This document shows positions 36,231-43,950 of a DNA stretch of 64,000 nucleotides, piece after piece. The number at the start of each line of letters is the position of its first letter. The first letter of the stretch is position 1. The translations under genes were made by a program, and so were the position numbers. The notes beneath the pieces were generated by a model. The model made no database searches and was not told where the DNA came from. It saw only the letters and a list, made by a program, of their open reading frames with translations. Origin of the DNA: Acidobacteriaceae bacterium KBS 83 (GTDB lineage: Bacteria > Acidobacteriota > Terriglobia > Terriglobales > Acidobacteriaceae); NCBI GenBank assembly GCA_000381585.1, contig KB906733.1, positions 635,378 to 699,377 of the forward strand. Direction: 5' to 3'.

Positions 36231-36359
36231 AAAGTCAGATTTTGTAATGCCGAAGTGCACGTGGCATCGGCAGGTTAGGAGTGTTAAAGCAGAGATACAG
36301 AACAGCCTCAGCGGAGTAGATGAGGTCCCCGGGGGCGAGGACTCACTGGAAACACATTT

Positions 36360-36398
36360 TTTCACGAGGCGGCACTCTGTGCCATAATCTGCATGCAG
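36360..36398 (+). promoter_or_regulatory. tetR promoter with embedded palindrome
   Basis: TTTCAC (36360-36365), 17 bases, CATAAT (36383-36388). The spacer holds a perfect palindrome GGCAC-TCT-GTGCC (36371-36383) that touches the -10, and CTGCATGCAG (36389-36398) covers the likely start site. A bound TetR dimer would block polymerase, giving autorepression. The predicted transcript start lies only a few bases before the GTG, so the mRNA may be nearly leaderless. Confidence 0.5.
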
Positions 36399-37039
36399 TG
36401 CAGAAAACGATTCGCACGACTGGCGGCGAACAAGGGACGAAATCTCATGTTTCCGGTTCGCTTCGCGAACGGAAACATGAGTTCGTGCTTCGGGAGATCG
36501 AACGGGCGGCGTGGGAGCTGTTTGCTACCGTTGGCTTCGATCGGGCGACGGTGGAAGAGATCAGCCGCAATGCGGGAGTCTCGCGGCGCACGTTTTTCCG
36601 CTATTTTCGGACCAAAGAGGAGTTGCTCTCCTTCAGCGTGGAACACTTCGGCGAGCGAGTAGCGCAGCGGTTTTCCGAGGCGCCAAAGACCCGGCAGCCC
36701 TTGGCGGCCCTCGAGCATGCCATTCTGTCCGTGATGCAGGAGGAGATGCACGACACCCGCCAGCCCAAGGAGATGTTGAGGCTGATGTTTGAAGAGCCCG
36801 ATGTGCGCGGTAGGTTTTTGTGTGCCCTTAGCCGATGGGTGCCCGCCCTGGGCAAAGAACTGGCGAAGCGCAAGGCCTACCGTGGCGATGCCGCGCGTTG
36901 CGATCTTGTCGCGGCGCTCTACTGTACGGCCTTCGATCAGGCGCATCTGCGCTGGTATCGCGAAGGAAACAGTGATCTTTCCTCGCAGATGAAGCGGGCC
37001 TTCCGGCAGCTTCGGGAGACCAGCGGACCTACTCGATAA
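36398..37039 (+). CDS. TetR family transcriptional regulator
   Basis: A 213-residue repressor when started at GTG 36398. The helix-turn-helix is ATVEEISRNAGVSRRTFFRYF (residues about 43-63), followed by RTKEELLSF. The C-terminal ligand domain is all-helical and matches no family I know. It is divergent from the RND operon, and palindromes lie in both promoters, so control of the pump and of itself is the natural inference. An in-frame ATG at 36320 would make a 239-residue form, but would lie upstream of the predicted promoter. Confidence 0.87.
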   Translation: MQKTIRTTGGEQGTKSHVSGSLRERKHEFVLREIERAAWELFATVGFDRATVEEISRNAGVSRRTFFRYFRTKEELLSFSVEHFGERVAQRFSEAPKTRQPLAALEHAILSVMQEEMHDTRQPKEMLRLMFEEPDVRGRFLCALSRWVPALGKELAKRKAYRGDAARCDLVAALYCTAFDQAHLRWYREGNSDLSSQMKRAFRQLRETSGPTR

Positions 37040-37230
37040 ATATCGTTTGCTGAAGGCTCGGGCGGTTGCCGGCACAGGTGTCCCCTTCGGATCTCGTCGG
37101 GAGCGACGGCCGGACAGCCGGAATCATCGCTCTAATGACTAGTCGAACGAGAGAGAGCTAAAACGACACCGTGGGCAGATTTTGGCAAAAAAGTATGGCC
37201 AGCGATCATGGACCTAACCGACCTACAGGT

Positions 37231-38370
37231 TTAGGAACTTGCGAAGGCCTGATCCAGATCAGCCGTCAGGTCGTCGATCGCTTCGATTCCCACCGAAATC
37301 CGCACTAGATCGTGCGGGATCTGCTTCTGGGAACGCAGATGTTCCGGAATGCTGGCGTGCGACATATAGTTCGGCAGGCTGATGGTGGAATTGACTCCCC
37401 CGAAGCTGACCGTGATGGTGTGCAGCTTGCAATTCTCGACCACGCGTCGTGACAGCTCAGGATCCCCAGTACGAAAGCTGAGCACCGACCCTGGACCGCT
37501 GGCCTGTCTTTTGTGGATCGCCGCCGCTTCAGGCGGCGCCAGGGCTGGGAAGTAGACGTCTGTGACCCTCGGGTGCTGCTTCAGGTAGTGCGCGATCGCC
37601 GTCGCATTTGCTTGCTGTTGGTTTTGCCGCAGCGCCAGCGTCTTGATGCCACGCAAGACCAGAAAGCTATCGAACGGCGCGAGACCGCCTCCTTCACCGT
37701 TCTGGATGAGGTAGAGATCATCTGCAAGCGCGGGGTCACTCACGATGACGGCGCCCGCCATCACATCGCTGTGGCCACAGAGAAACTTTGTTGCCGAATG
37801 GATCACGATGTCACAGCCCAGCTCCAGCGGACGCTGTAGATATGGCGACATGGTGCTGTTGTCCACGCACACACGAGCTCCGTGCTGATGCGCGAGGTTG
37901 GCAACCTTCGCAAGATCGAGGATGTGGAGCAGCGGGTTTGTGGGCGATTCGAGATAGACCAGCTTCACTGCAGGCGTGAATGCTGCCTTCAATGCATTTT
38001 CGTCGGCGAAATCAACATATTGGACCGTGATGCCGCGGTTCGCAAGAATGCGTGAAAAGAGCCGGTAGGTGCCGCCATAGAGATCGTCGCAGGCCAGAAT
38101 CTGTTCGCCTGGCTTGAGCAGCCGTGTCACTGCCGTGATGGCGGCGAGCCCAGTGGAAAAGCAAAATGCACGAGTCCCGGATTCGAGCAGCGCCAACTGA
38201 CCTTCGAGCACGGCGCGTGTGGGGTTGCCGCTGCGCGTGTAATCGAAGTCGCCGAAGGATGTCGCCGAGTCCTGGCGAAACGTAGCGGTCTGATAGATCG
38301 GCGTGTTGGCAGGCCGGCATCGGTCTCCCGGTGCGGGATCGAAGTTCAGCAGCAGAGTTTCAAACTTCAA
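37231..38370 (-). CDS. PLP-dependent trans-sulfuration enzyme (cystathionine synthase/lyase type)
   Basis: A 379-residue member of the Cys/Met metabolism PLP family. The PLP Lys is in HSATKFLCGHSDVMAG; other marks are DFDYTRSGNPTRAVLEGQLA, YLESPTNPLLHILDL and VCVDNSTMSPYLQRPLELGCDI. Family members join homoserine esters with cysteine (gamma-synthase) or cleave cystathionine; sequence alone does not separate them well. The start is a TTG at 38370, but with a near-perfect GGAGGTG five bases before it. A long structured leader precedes it, so its expression may be controlled by the mRNA. Confidence 0.9.
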   Translation of the reverse strand: MKFETLLLNFDPAPGDRCRPANTPIYQTATFRQDSATSFGDFDYTRSGNPTRAVLEGQLALLESGTRAFCFSTGLAAITAVTRLLKPGEQILACDDLYGGTYRLFSRILANRGITVQYVDFADENALKAAFTPAVKLVYLESPTNPLLHILDLAKVANLAHQHGARVCVDNSTMSPYLQRPLELGCDIVIHSATKFLCGHSDVMAGAVIVSDPALADDLYLIQNGEGGGLAPFDSFLVLRGIKTLALRQNQQQANATAIAHYLKQHPRVTDVYFPALAPPEAAAIHKRQASGPGSVLSFRTGDPELSRRVVENCKLHTITVSFGGVNSTISLPNYMSHASIPEHLRSQKQIPHDLVRISVGIEAIDDLTADLDQAFASS

Positions 38371-38611
38371 GGGTCACCTCCGGCGAGGCGAGAATTTCAA
38401 GAGCGGATCGCAAGGCAATCTCCAGTGCGCTGTCAGTCGGTCAAGGTCGAAGAAGGGTGGCGTGTCCCTGGCCGGTTGGTTCGCGTCTGGAGCGGGGATC
38501 AACGTCCAGGCGCAAACTGCACACCAACCAGGGTGCGCATGGCCATAGGCATTCGTCCGCCAGAGGGGAAGATCATGGTTTGAGGCTAAGGGAAGGCCGC
38601 TCTTAGGTCAA
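38371..38611 (-). promoter_or_regulatory. long structured leader of the trans-sulfuration gene
   Basis: Between this gene and the next there is no other gene for 378 bases. A -35-like TTGACC (38611-38606, minus strand) could begin a leader of some 200 bases. In it, CCCTGGTTGGT (38533-38523) pairs with ACCAACC plus AGGG after a bulge (38480-38466), and GCGCCTGGA (38513-38505) nearly pairs with TCCAGACGC (38491-38483), making nested hairpins. No SAM-I or SAM-II consensus was seen. The remaining bases to 38748 show nothing. Confidence 0.35.
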
Positions 38612-38748
38612 GTAACGCCTGATCTAGATCACCAACGGCGCTCAGATCGCTGCAGCTTGTCCAAGAAGAAACGAACCGAGGAACAAACCGAGGGACCGGC
38701 CCGCCGCTCACGCGATTCATGAGCGGCGTTCGGAATTCATACAAGAAA

Positions 38749-39501
38749 CTAGACCTGTACCATGCCACCGTCGACGAAGAGTTCAACACCGGCGACGTAG
38801 CTCGCATCATCGGACGCGAGGAAGACGACCACCTTCGCAATTTCGTCGGGATCTCCCATACGGCCGAGCGGCACCTGCGAAGCAAGCCCGGCCTTCAACT
38901 GTTTTGCCTGCTCTGGATCCTGGGCGAGGCCGTCGACTGCGGGAGTGTCGATAGGACCGGGACTCACGACATTGACGCGAATCTGGCGGTCCTTAAGCTC
39001 ATTCGTCCACGTGCGCGCGAAGGAACGGACAGCGGCCTTGGTGGCGCTATAGACGCTGAACGCGGGCACACCTTTGATGGAAACGACAGAAGCATTCAAC
39101 ACAATGGCGCCGCCATCCGGAATGAGCGGAAGGGCCTTTTGCACTGTGAAGAAGACGCCCTTCACGTTGCTATTGAAGGTCTTGTCGAAGTGTTCTTCCG
39201 TGACCTGGTCAATGGTGGCAAATTCGCCGCCCCCTGCGTTGGCAAACAACACATCGATGCGCCCGTGCTGCTGCTTGATCTGGGCATAGAGCTTATCGAG
39301 ATCTGCGAGATTGCCCGCGTCAGCCTGGACACCGGTCGCACTGGAGCCGATCTCTTTCACGGCAACGTCGAGCACTTCCTTGCGACGGCCGGTGATGACG
39401 ACTTTTGCGCCTTCCGCTACGAATCGCTTTGCCGTCGCGAGGCCGATGCCGGTGCCTCCTCCGGTGACAAGGGCGATCTTTCCTTCAAGTTTCTTCGGCA
39501 T
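38749..39501 (-). CDS. short-chain dehydrogenase/reductase (SDR)
   Basis: A 250-residue classical SDR. It has the nucleotide motif TGGGTGIGLATA (residues about 13-24), the NAG of FANAGGGEF, catalytic Ser in NASVVS, the YxxxK in YSATKAAV and PGPIDTP. Charged Arg residues after the second strand (ITGRRKEVLD) favour NADP(H). The substrate is unknown. The start at 39501 is chosen over 39726 because the Rossmann fold begins directly after it and AGAGAG precedes it. Confidence 0.93.
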   Translation of the reverse strand: MPKKLEGKIALVTGGGTGIGLATAKRFVAEGAKVVITGRRKEVLDVAVKEIGSSATGVQADAGNLADLDKLYAQIKQQHGRIDVLFANAGGGEFATIDQVTEEHFDKTFNSNVKGVFFTVQKALPLIPDGGAIVLNASVVSIKGVPAFSVYSATKAAVRSFARTWTNELKDRQIRVNVVSPGPIDTPAVDGLAQDPEQAKQLKAGLASQVPLGRMGDPDEIAKVVVFLASDDASYVAGVELFVDGGMVQV

Positions 39502-39623
39502 GAGGTGCTCTCTTTTTAGGGGGTCTTTTGTTGGGCGATCTGGACGTTTGGCAATCAAGACCGATTCGCCCTTAACTTGAGACGCCGCGAACGGTTTGAT
39601 TGATTCATTAGTTAGGGTGTGCC

Positions 39624-40601
39624 ATGGTCGTGACCGAGGAGTGTTCATTGCTTCCACGTCGTCTATCACAGCGAAACTCAAGAGTTGGGTTTTGTCGCTT
39701 CGTCGCTGGTTGTTGCGTGCTCGCACTCATCAGCATCGCGGCTATCGGTTCTGCTGGTGAAGAGCCATATGCCGTCCAACATCTCGGTCTGCCTTCCATT
39801 TCAAGCCCCATGTGGGAGTCGCATGCAGCAACGGATCCCATCACTGGCGATCTATGGTTTGTGCGAAGCAATACGGATTTCTCCAGATGGCAGATACTTG
39901 TAAGCCATTGCGGGAAGGGAATACTCGAGCCTCCAACAGCGAGCCCGGTAGCCGCCCCGGGGATCGAGGCTGACCCATACTTCACCCCTGACGGGCGAAC
40001 TCTTTACTACATTTCGTCGCAGCGCACCGGCTCGCGCTCCAGCGCCGATCTCGACATTTGGAAGGTCAGCCGGGACTCTCGCGGCCGATGGCTGAAACCG
40101 GAGCGGCTACCGGAGCCCGTGAACTCGGCGTTTGCAGAGTGGTTTCCACGGCAGGCGGCAGATGGATGGCTTTACTTCGGATCTCGCCGCCCTGGCGGGC
40201 TCGGGCAAGACGACATCTGGAAGGCCAAACTGAATCCGCAAGGCCGATGGACAGTCGAAAATGCCGGGCCGGAGATCAATAGCCCGGATGCGGAGTACGA
40301 ATTTCTGCCGTCGCCCGACGGCGGCTGGGCTCTCCTCTCTACCAACAAAGGTATCTATCACCTCGAGCACAGTCCCGGGGGCTGGACGAAACGTCTCTTG
40401 GTTGGCAAAGAGGTGAATGCAAATGGGACGGAGATTGGCCTAACTCTGTTGACTCCGGAGGACTGTTTATCGCCTACCGCGGCACGCGCCCTTCCACGAT
40501 TTCACGCGGATGTTTTTTGTTTCAGCCGTCGCGTGACGGTTCGTTCCCTCATTAAGAAAGAGTTGCGGTCCTCCAGCACGAACTTGTTAGTCGCAGCCTA
40601 A
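39624..40601 (+). CDS. PD40/TolB-like beta-propeller protein, C-terminus doubtful
   Basis: A 325-residue exported protein. A hydrophobic lead (FVAGCCVLALISIAAIGSAG) is followed by PD40-type blades: ADPYFTPDGRTLYYISSQR, AEWFPRQAADGWLYFGSRRPGGLGQDDIWKA and YEFLPSPDGGWALLST. Such propellers bind partners in the periplasm. After GTEIG (about 40440) the reading loses the blade pattern, while another frame reads SGGLFIAYRG, so a frameshift is possible and the true product may end about 40558. The present stop overlaps the convergent kinase gene by four bases. Confidence 0.7.
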   Translation: MVVTEECSLLPRRLSQRNSRVGFCRFVAGCCVLALISIAAIGSAGEEPYAVQHLGLPSISSPMWESHAATDPITGDLWFVRSNTDFSRWQILVSHCGKGILEPPTASPVAAPGIEADPYFTPDGRTLYYISSQRTGSRSSADLDIWKVSRDSRGRWLKPERLPEPVNSAFAEWFPRQAADGWLYFGSRRPGGLGQDDIWKAKLNPQGRWTVENAGPEINSPDAEYEFLPSPDGGWALLSTNKGIYHLEHSPGGWTKRLLVGKEVNANGTEIGLTLLTPEDCLSPTAARALPRFHADVFCFSRRVTVRSLIKKELRSSSTNLLVAA

Positions 40602-42046
40602 TACGCTCCGGTCTGCTGCAGCGGCAGGGCCACCTGGAAGCAGGTCCTGCCGGGCATGCTTGCGACGGTAAGAAATCCGCGGTGCATGCGCACGATACGC
40701 TGCGCAGTGTCGAGGCCTAGCCCGAGACCGTGTCCCGGTGCTTTGGTGGTGAAGAACGGTTCGAAAATGCGGCCCTGCTGATCCTTCGGTATACCGGGAC
40801 CATCATCTTCAACTTCCGCCAGAATCAACTCGGAGGCACGGCGGACCCTGAGCGTGATGCGTCCGCGATTCTTGATGGCGTCCAGTGCATTTTCAAGCAG
40901 CGCAGTCCAAACCTGGTTGAGTTCGCTGCCGTAGGCGGAGATGAGAGTCAGGTTTGGCTCGTAGTTGCGCTCCACGACGACATGCTGCAGCCGGGATCCC
41001 ATTATGGCCAGCGTGTTTTCGAGGCTCTGCGGCACATCGACATCCTGGATTGGCGCCTGATCCATGTAGGAGTAGTCCTTGATGGCGCGGATGAGATCGA
41101 AGATGCGGGCCGTCGAGTCGAGCATGGCCTCAGCCATGCGCTCGGCGCGCAGCGTAGAAGCATGCTGGGACAAGAGAAGCGCCGTGCTCTCCGTTGTCAA
41201 AAATGTCGGCAACGCAGTGAGATGTTCCGGCGTGATGCCGGCCTCGGCAAATTCCGGAGCGATCTGTCCGGTATTCGCGATCTGTCGCTCCTGCAGCCAG
41301 CGGACCAGAGCTTCCTCACGAATCGCAATCTCCGTCGGCGTCAGCGTGGGTTTTCCCTGCAGGCTGCGGCGCATATGCTCGTCCCACTCGCGCAACGCCT
41401 CGACGTGCTCCGGTTGAAAACAGAGACTGCCTAGGCGGAAGCGCTCGCGGCCGAAGATTTCCAGCTCCTGCAGCATGCCCGAAGCGGCGCGCTGGGCAGC
41501 AGAGGCTGGATTGTTGAGCTCATGGGCGAGATTGCCGGCGAGCTTGCCGAGCGCATTGAGCTTCTCCGACTGTTGCTCCATGCGAGTGATTTCGCGCGAC
41601 CGGTCGAGCAGGATGCTGACAACGCGCTGCGCCATGGACGGAACTTCCGCGAGCATGCGTGGAAAGAGCGAACGGTCGTACCGCACAGCCCAGGTAGGCG
41701 CGGTAGTGACCCCGCGGCCGCCCCAGGTCTTCATTCGCGAGTAGGGCAGCAGGCCGGTGATCTGCCCCGCGCGCCCGATGAACATCACAGGCGAAACGCC
41801 AATGCGATCGCGCTGCACCTGGACCTCTCCCTTTAGCAGGATGGTCATCGCGTCTGCCGGTTCGCCCTGTTCAAATACCGTGACATTCGCGTCGATGAAC
41901 AGCTCAGTCCCATTCGTCGCCAGCCACAGGTACTCTTCGTCGGTCATACCGGCGAGAGGCCCGACGTGGCGAAGAGCCTCCGTGAGGGCCGCGATGCGGT
42001 CACTGGGTGTGGTGGCAACCGGTTGGTCGATCAGGCTCTCGCTCAC
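40598..42046 (-). CDS. sensor histidine kinase with cyclic-nucleotide-binding domain
   Basis: A 482-residue soluble kinase. Residues about 35-150 form a CRP-like cNMP-binding domain (TVFEQGEPADAMTILLKGEVQVQRD). The phospho-acceptor region is LGKLAGNLAHELNNPASAAQRAA, and the ATPase part has ELNQVWTALLENALDAI, VEDDGPGIPKD, and HGLGLGLDTAQRIV. It should autophosphorylate in answer to a bound ligand or redox partner. No receiver gene is adjacent, so it is an orphan. The next gene upstream is the ilv operon end. Confidence 0.92.
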   Translation of the reverse strand: MSESLIDQPVATTPSDRIAALTEALRHVGPLAGMTDEEYLWLATNGTELFIDANVTVFEQGEPADAMTILLKGEVQVQRDRIGVSPVMFIGRAGQITGLLPYSRMKTWGGRGVTTAPTWAVRYDRSLFPRMLAEVPSMAQRVVSILLDRSREITRMEQQSEKLNALGKLAGNLAHELNNPASAAQRAASGMLQELEIFGRERFRLGSLCFQPEHVEALREWDEHMRRSLQGKPTLTPTEIAIREEALVRWLQERQIANTGQIAPEFAEAGITPEHLTALPTFLTTESTALLLSQHASTLRAERMAEAMLDSTARIFDLIRAIKDYSYMDQAPIQDVDVPQSLENTLAIMGSRLQHVVVERNYEPNLTLISAYGSELNQVWTALLENALDAIKNRGRITLRVRRASELILAEVEDDGPGIPKDQQGRIFEPFFTTKAPGHGLGLGLDTAQRIVRMHRGFLTVASMPGRTCFQVALPLQQTGAY

Positions 42047-42085
42047 AGGCGGACTCCTTTGAGGCTTTATGGTAGCCGACCGGCC

Positions 42086-42109
42086 GCCCTGCGGTATCCA
42101 CCGCAGGGC
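42086..42109. terminator. hairpin at the end of the leu-ilv run
   Basis: GCCCTGCGG and CCGCAGGGC form a perfect 9-base stem with a TATCCA loop, 33 bases after the ilvC stop. There is no T run, so this is a likely mRNA 3' stabiliser or a Rho-assisted end. Confidence 0.45.
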
Positions 42110-42141
42110 TGAATGCCCAATTCCCGGTGCCGAACGGCAAA

Positions 42142-43185
42142 TTACGCTGTAGTAGCGGCTTCCTCCTTCGCCGGTGATTGCGATGGCGCAGTTACCGGAT
42201 CGAGGAAGGGCATCGCCGCACGCAATTCGCTGCCGACCTTTTCGATCGGATGCGAGCGCTCGGCAGTGCGGTACTTTTCGAACTGATGCCGTCCGGTGCG
42301 GTTTTCCTCCATGAACTTTCTGGCAAAGGAGCCGTCCTGAATTTCGGCGAGCAGCTTTTTCATCTCCGCGCGTGTCTGGTCGGTCACAATGCGTGGACCG
42401 GCGGTGTAGTCGCCGAACTCGGCAGTATCGGAGATGGAATAGCGCATATAGCTGAGGCCGCCGCGGTACATGAGGTCGACGATCAGCTTCAGCTCATGCA
42501 GGCATTCAAAATAGGCCATCTCCGGCGCGTAACCTGCTTCGACCAGTGTGTCGAATCCGGCCTTGACCAGCGCGGACGTCCCGCCGCACAGCACAGCCTG
42601 CTCGCCGAAGAGATCGGTTTCGGTTTCTTCTTTGAAGGAAGTTTCGTACACGCCCGCCCGGGTGCAGCCGATACCGCGAGCATAGGAAAGCGCGAGCTTC
42701 TGGGCAGCGCCGGTGGCATCCCGCTGGACCGCGATGAGCCCGGGGACGCCGCCGCCTTCGGTGAAGATCTCGCGCACGCGATGGCCCGGCGCCTTGGGCG
42801 CTACCAGCGCGACGTCAATGTCCGCCGGAGGCTTGATGAAGCCGAAGTGGATGTTAAAGCCGTGCGCGAAGAGAAGGAGCTTGCCCTTGGTCAGATGCTG
42901 GGCGACGTGCTCTGAGTAGACATCAGCCTGCGACTGGTCAGGGACCAGGATCATGATGACGTCTGCCCACTTTGCGGCGTCGGCGATCGAGAGCACGGCG
43001 AGGCCGGCCTTCTCCGCCTTCGCGCGGGAACGACTCGAAGACGGCAAGCCGACGCGGACGTCAACGCCGGAGTCCTTCAAGTTAAGCGAGTGGGCGTGGC
43101 CCTGCGAACCATAGCCGATCACGGCGACCTTTTTCGCCTGGATGAGAGAGAGGTCAGCGTCCTGATCGTGAAAAACCTTGGGCAT
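42142..43185 (-). CDS. ilvC: ketol-acid reductoisomerase
   Basis: A 347-residue class I enzyme that isomerises and reduces acetolactate with NADPH and Mg2+. It has [21 protein letters not shown] (nucleotide loop), [13 protein letters not shown] (NADPH-type Ser/Arg), [21 protein letters not shown], and the metal residues in [13 protein letters not shown] and [13 protein letters not shown]-type [10 protein letters not shown]. The ATG at 43185 has AAGGAG five bases before it. It is last in the leu-ilv run, 117 bases after ilvH, a gap that holds two repeats. Confidence 0.96.
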   Translation of the reverse strand: MPKVFHDQDADLSLIQAKKVAVIGYGSQGHAHSLNLKDSGVDVRVGLPSSSRSRAKAEKAGLAVLSIADAAKWADVIMILVPDQSQADVYSEHVAQHLTKGKLLLFAHGFNIHFGFIKPPADIDVALVAPKAPGHRVREIFTEGGGVPGLIAVQRDATGAAQKLALSYARGIGCTRAGVYETSFKEETETDLFGEQAVLCGGTSALVKAGFDTLVEAGYAPEMAYFECLHELKLIVDLMYRGGLSYMRYSISDTAEFGDYTAGPRIVTDQTRAEMKKLLAEIQDGSFARKFMEENRTGRHQFEKYRTAERSHPIEKVGSELRAAMPFLDPVTAPSQSPAKEEAATTA

Positions 43186-43205
43186 TGTGGCTCCTTTTGT
43201 TCGTA

Positions 43206-43241
43206 GCAAGTTAGCGAGGTCAGCAAGTCGGCGAGCCAGCG
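43206..43241. repeat. second array of the GCRAGTCA-like unit
   Basis: Units GCAAGTTA, GCGAGGTCA, GCAAGTCG, GCGAGCCA and a partial GCG. The consensus is that of the array at 17060-17091. It lies between ilvH and ilvC. Confidence 0.45.
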
Positions 43242-43260
43242 TTGGTCACGAAATAGGCTG

Positions 43261-43292
43261 TCATCCCGACCGAGGCGAAGTGGAGGGATCTG
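43261..43292. repeat. short imperfect palindrome (ATCCC...GGGAT)
   Basis: The stretch opens CATCCCGACC and ends GGAGGGATCTG, with ATCCC (43263-43267) pairing with GGGAT (43285-43289) around a purine-rich GAGGCGAAG. It resembles short dispersed repeats that I associate with acidobacterial intergenic DNA; this is memory, not a search. Confidence 0.35.
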
Positions 43293-43302
43293 TTGGTCCG
43301 TA

Positions 43303-43950
43303 CTAGATCTCTTCCTCGTGCACGTTTTCAAATTCGTTGGGGAGGATCTCGTCCCCCAGGTTGTCGTGAAAGTCCAGCTTACTGCCGTGATTATCTCCAT
43401 TGCCATCTGCTTTTGGCCTGCTGCCGAGAGCGGAGAGCACGCGACTGGTGTGATGGCCGCGCCGCATGGCCATGCGGCCGGTGCGTGAGACCTCAAGGAT
43501 GGTGTATCCGGACTCGGTGATGACCTGCACCAGCCCTTCAATTTTGCTGGAGCTACCGGTCATCTCGAGCATGATCGATTCCGGCGCGAGATCGACCACA
43601 CGGGCGCGGAAGACATTGGCGAGTTCGAATATTTGCGAGCGCGAGTGCGACCCGTTCGGCGAGTCCGGCCCGACGGCGATCTTCATCAGGCAGAGCTCGC
43701 GGACGACCGCAGCGGAGCGATCGACCTCGTCGACATGGACTGTCGTTTCCAGCTTGTAGAGAGATGCCCGGATGCGGTGCGCCGCGTGCTCATGCGCGTC
43801 GCAGACGATAGTCATCCGCGAGGTGTCCGGGCGTTCCGATTCGCCGACGGTGAGCGAGACGATGTTGATATTGAGCCGCCGGAAAAGCGACGCGACGCGG
43901 GTCAGGACTCCGGGCTTGTCTTCAACGAGGGCTACGAAGGTGTGGAGCAT
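43303..43950 (-). CDS. ilvH: acetolactate synthase small (regulatory) subunit
   Basis: A 215-residue subunit. The ACT domain is at the start (HTFVALVEDKPGVLTRVASLFRRLNINIVSL), which binds valine for feedback control, and a second domain follows (AKVVDLAPE-type ARVVDLAPESIMLEMTGSSSKIEGL). The tail of about 45 residues is acidic, ends in EEEI and is longer than in the usual 160-180-residue proteins. Its ATG overlaps the ilvB stop by one base (TAATG), so the two are made together. Confidence 0.94.
   Translation of the reverse strand: MLHTFVALVEDKPGVLTRVASLFRRLNINIVSLTVGESERPDTSRMTIVCDAHEHAAHRIRASLYKLETTVHVDEVDRSAAVVRELCLMKIAVGPDSPNGSHSRSQIFELANVFRARVVDLAPESIMLEMTGSSSKIEGLVQVITESGYTILEVSRTGRMAMRRGHHTSRVLSALGSRPKADGNGDNHGSKLDFHDNLGDEILPNEFENVHEEEI

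Noticed and set aside
37150-37172. AAAACGACACCGT shared with the gap near 9038
   Set aside because: A shared 13-base word is expected by chance many times in a window of this size; the flanks do not match.
38501-38546. Short leader peptide MAMRTLVGVQFAPGR before the trans-sulfuration gene
   Set aside because: There is no ribosome site, no run of Cys or Met codons that attenuation would need, and the frame lies in a hairpin. It was not called as a gene.
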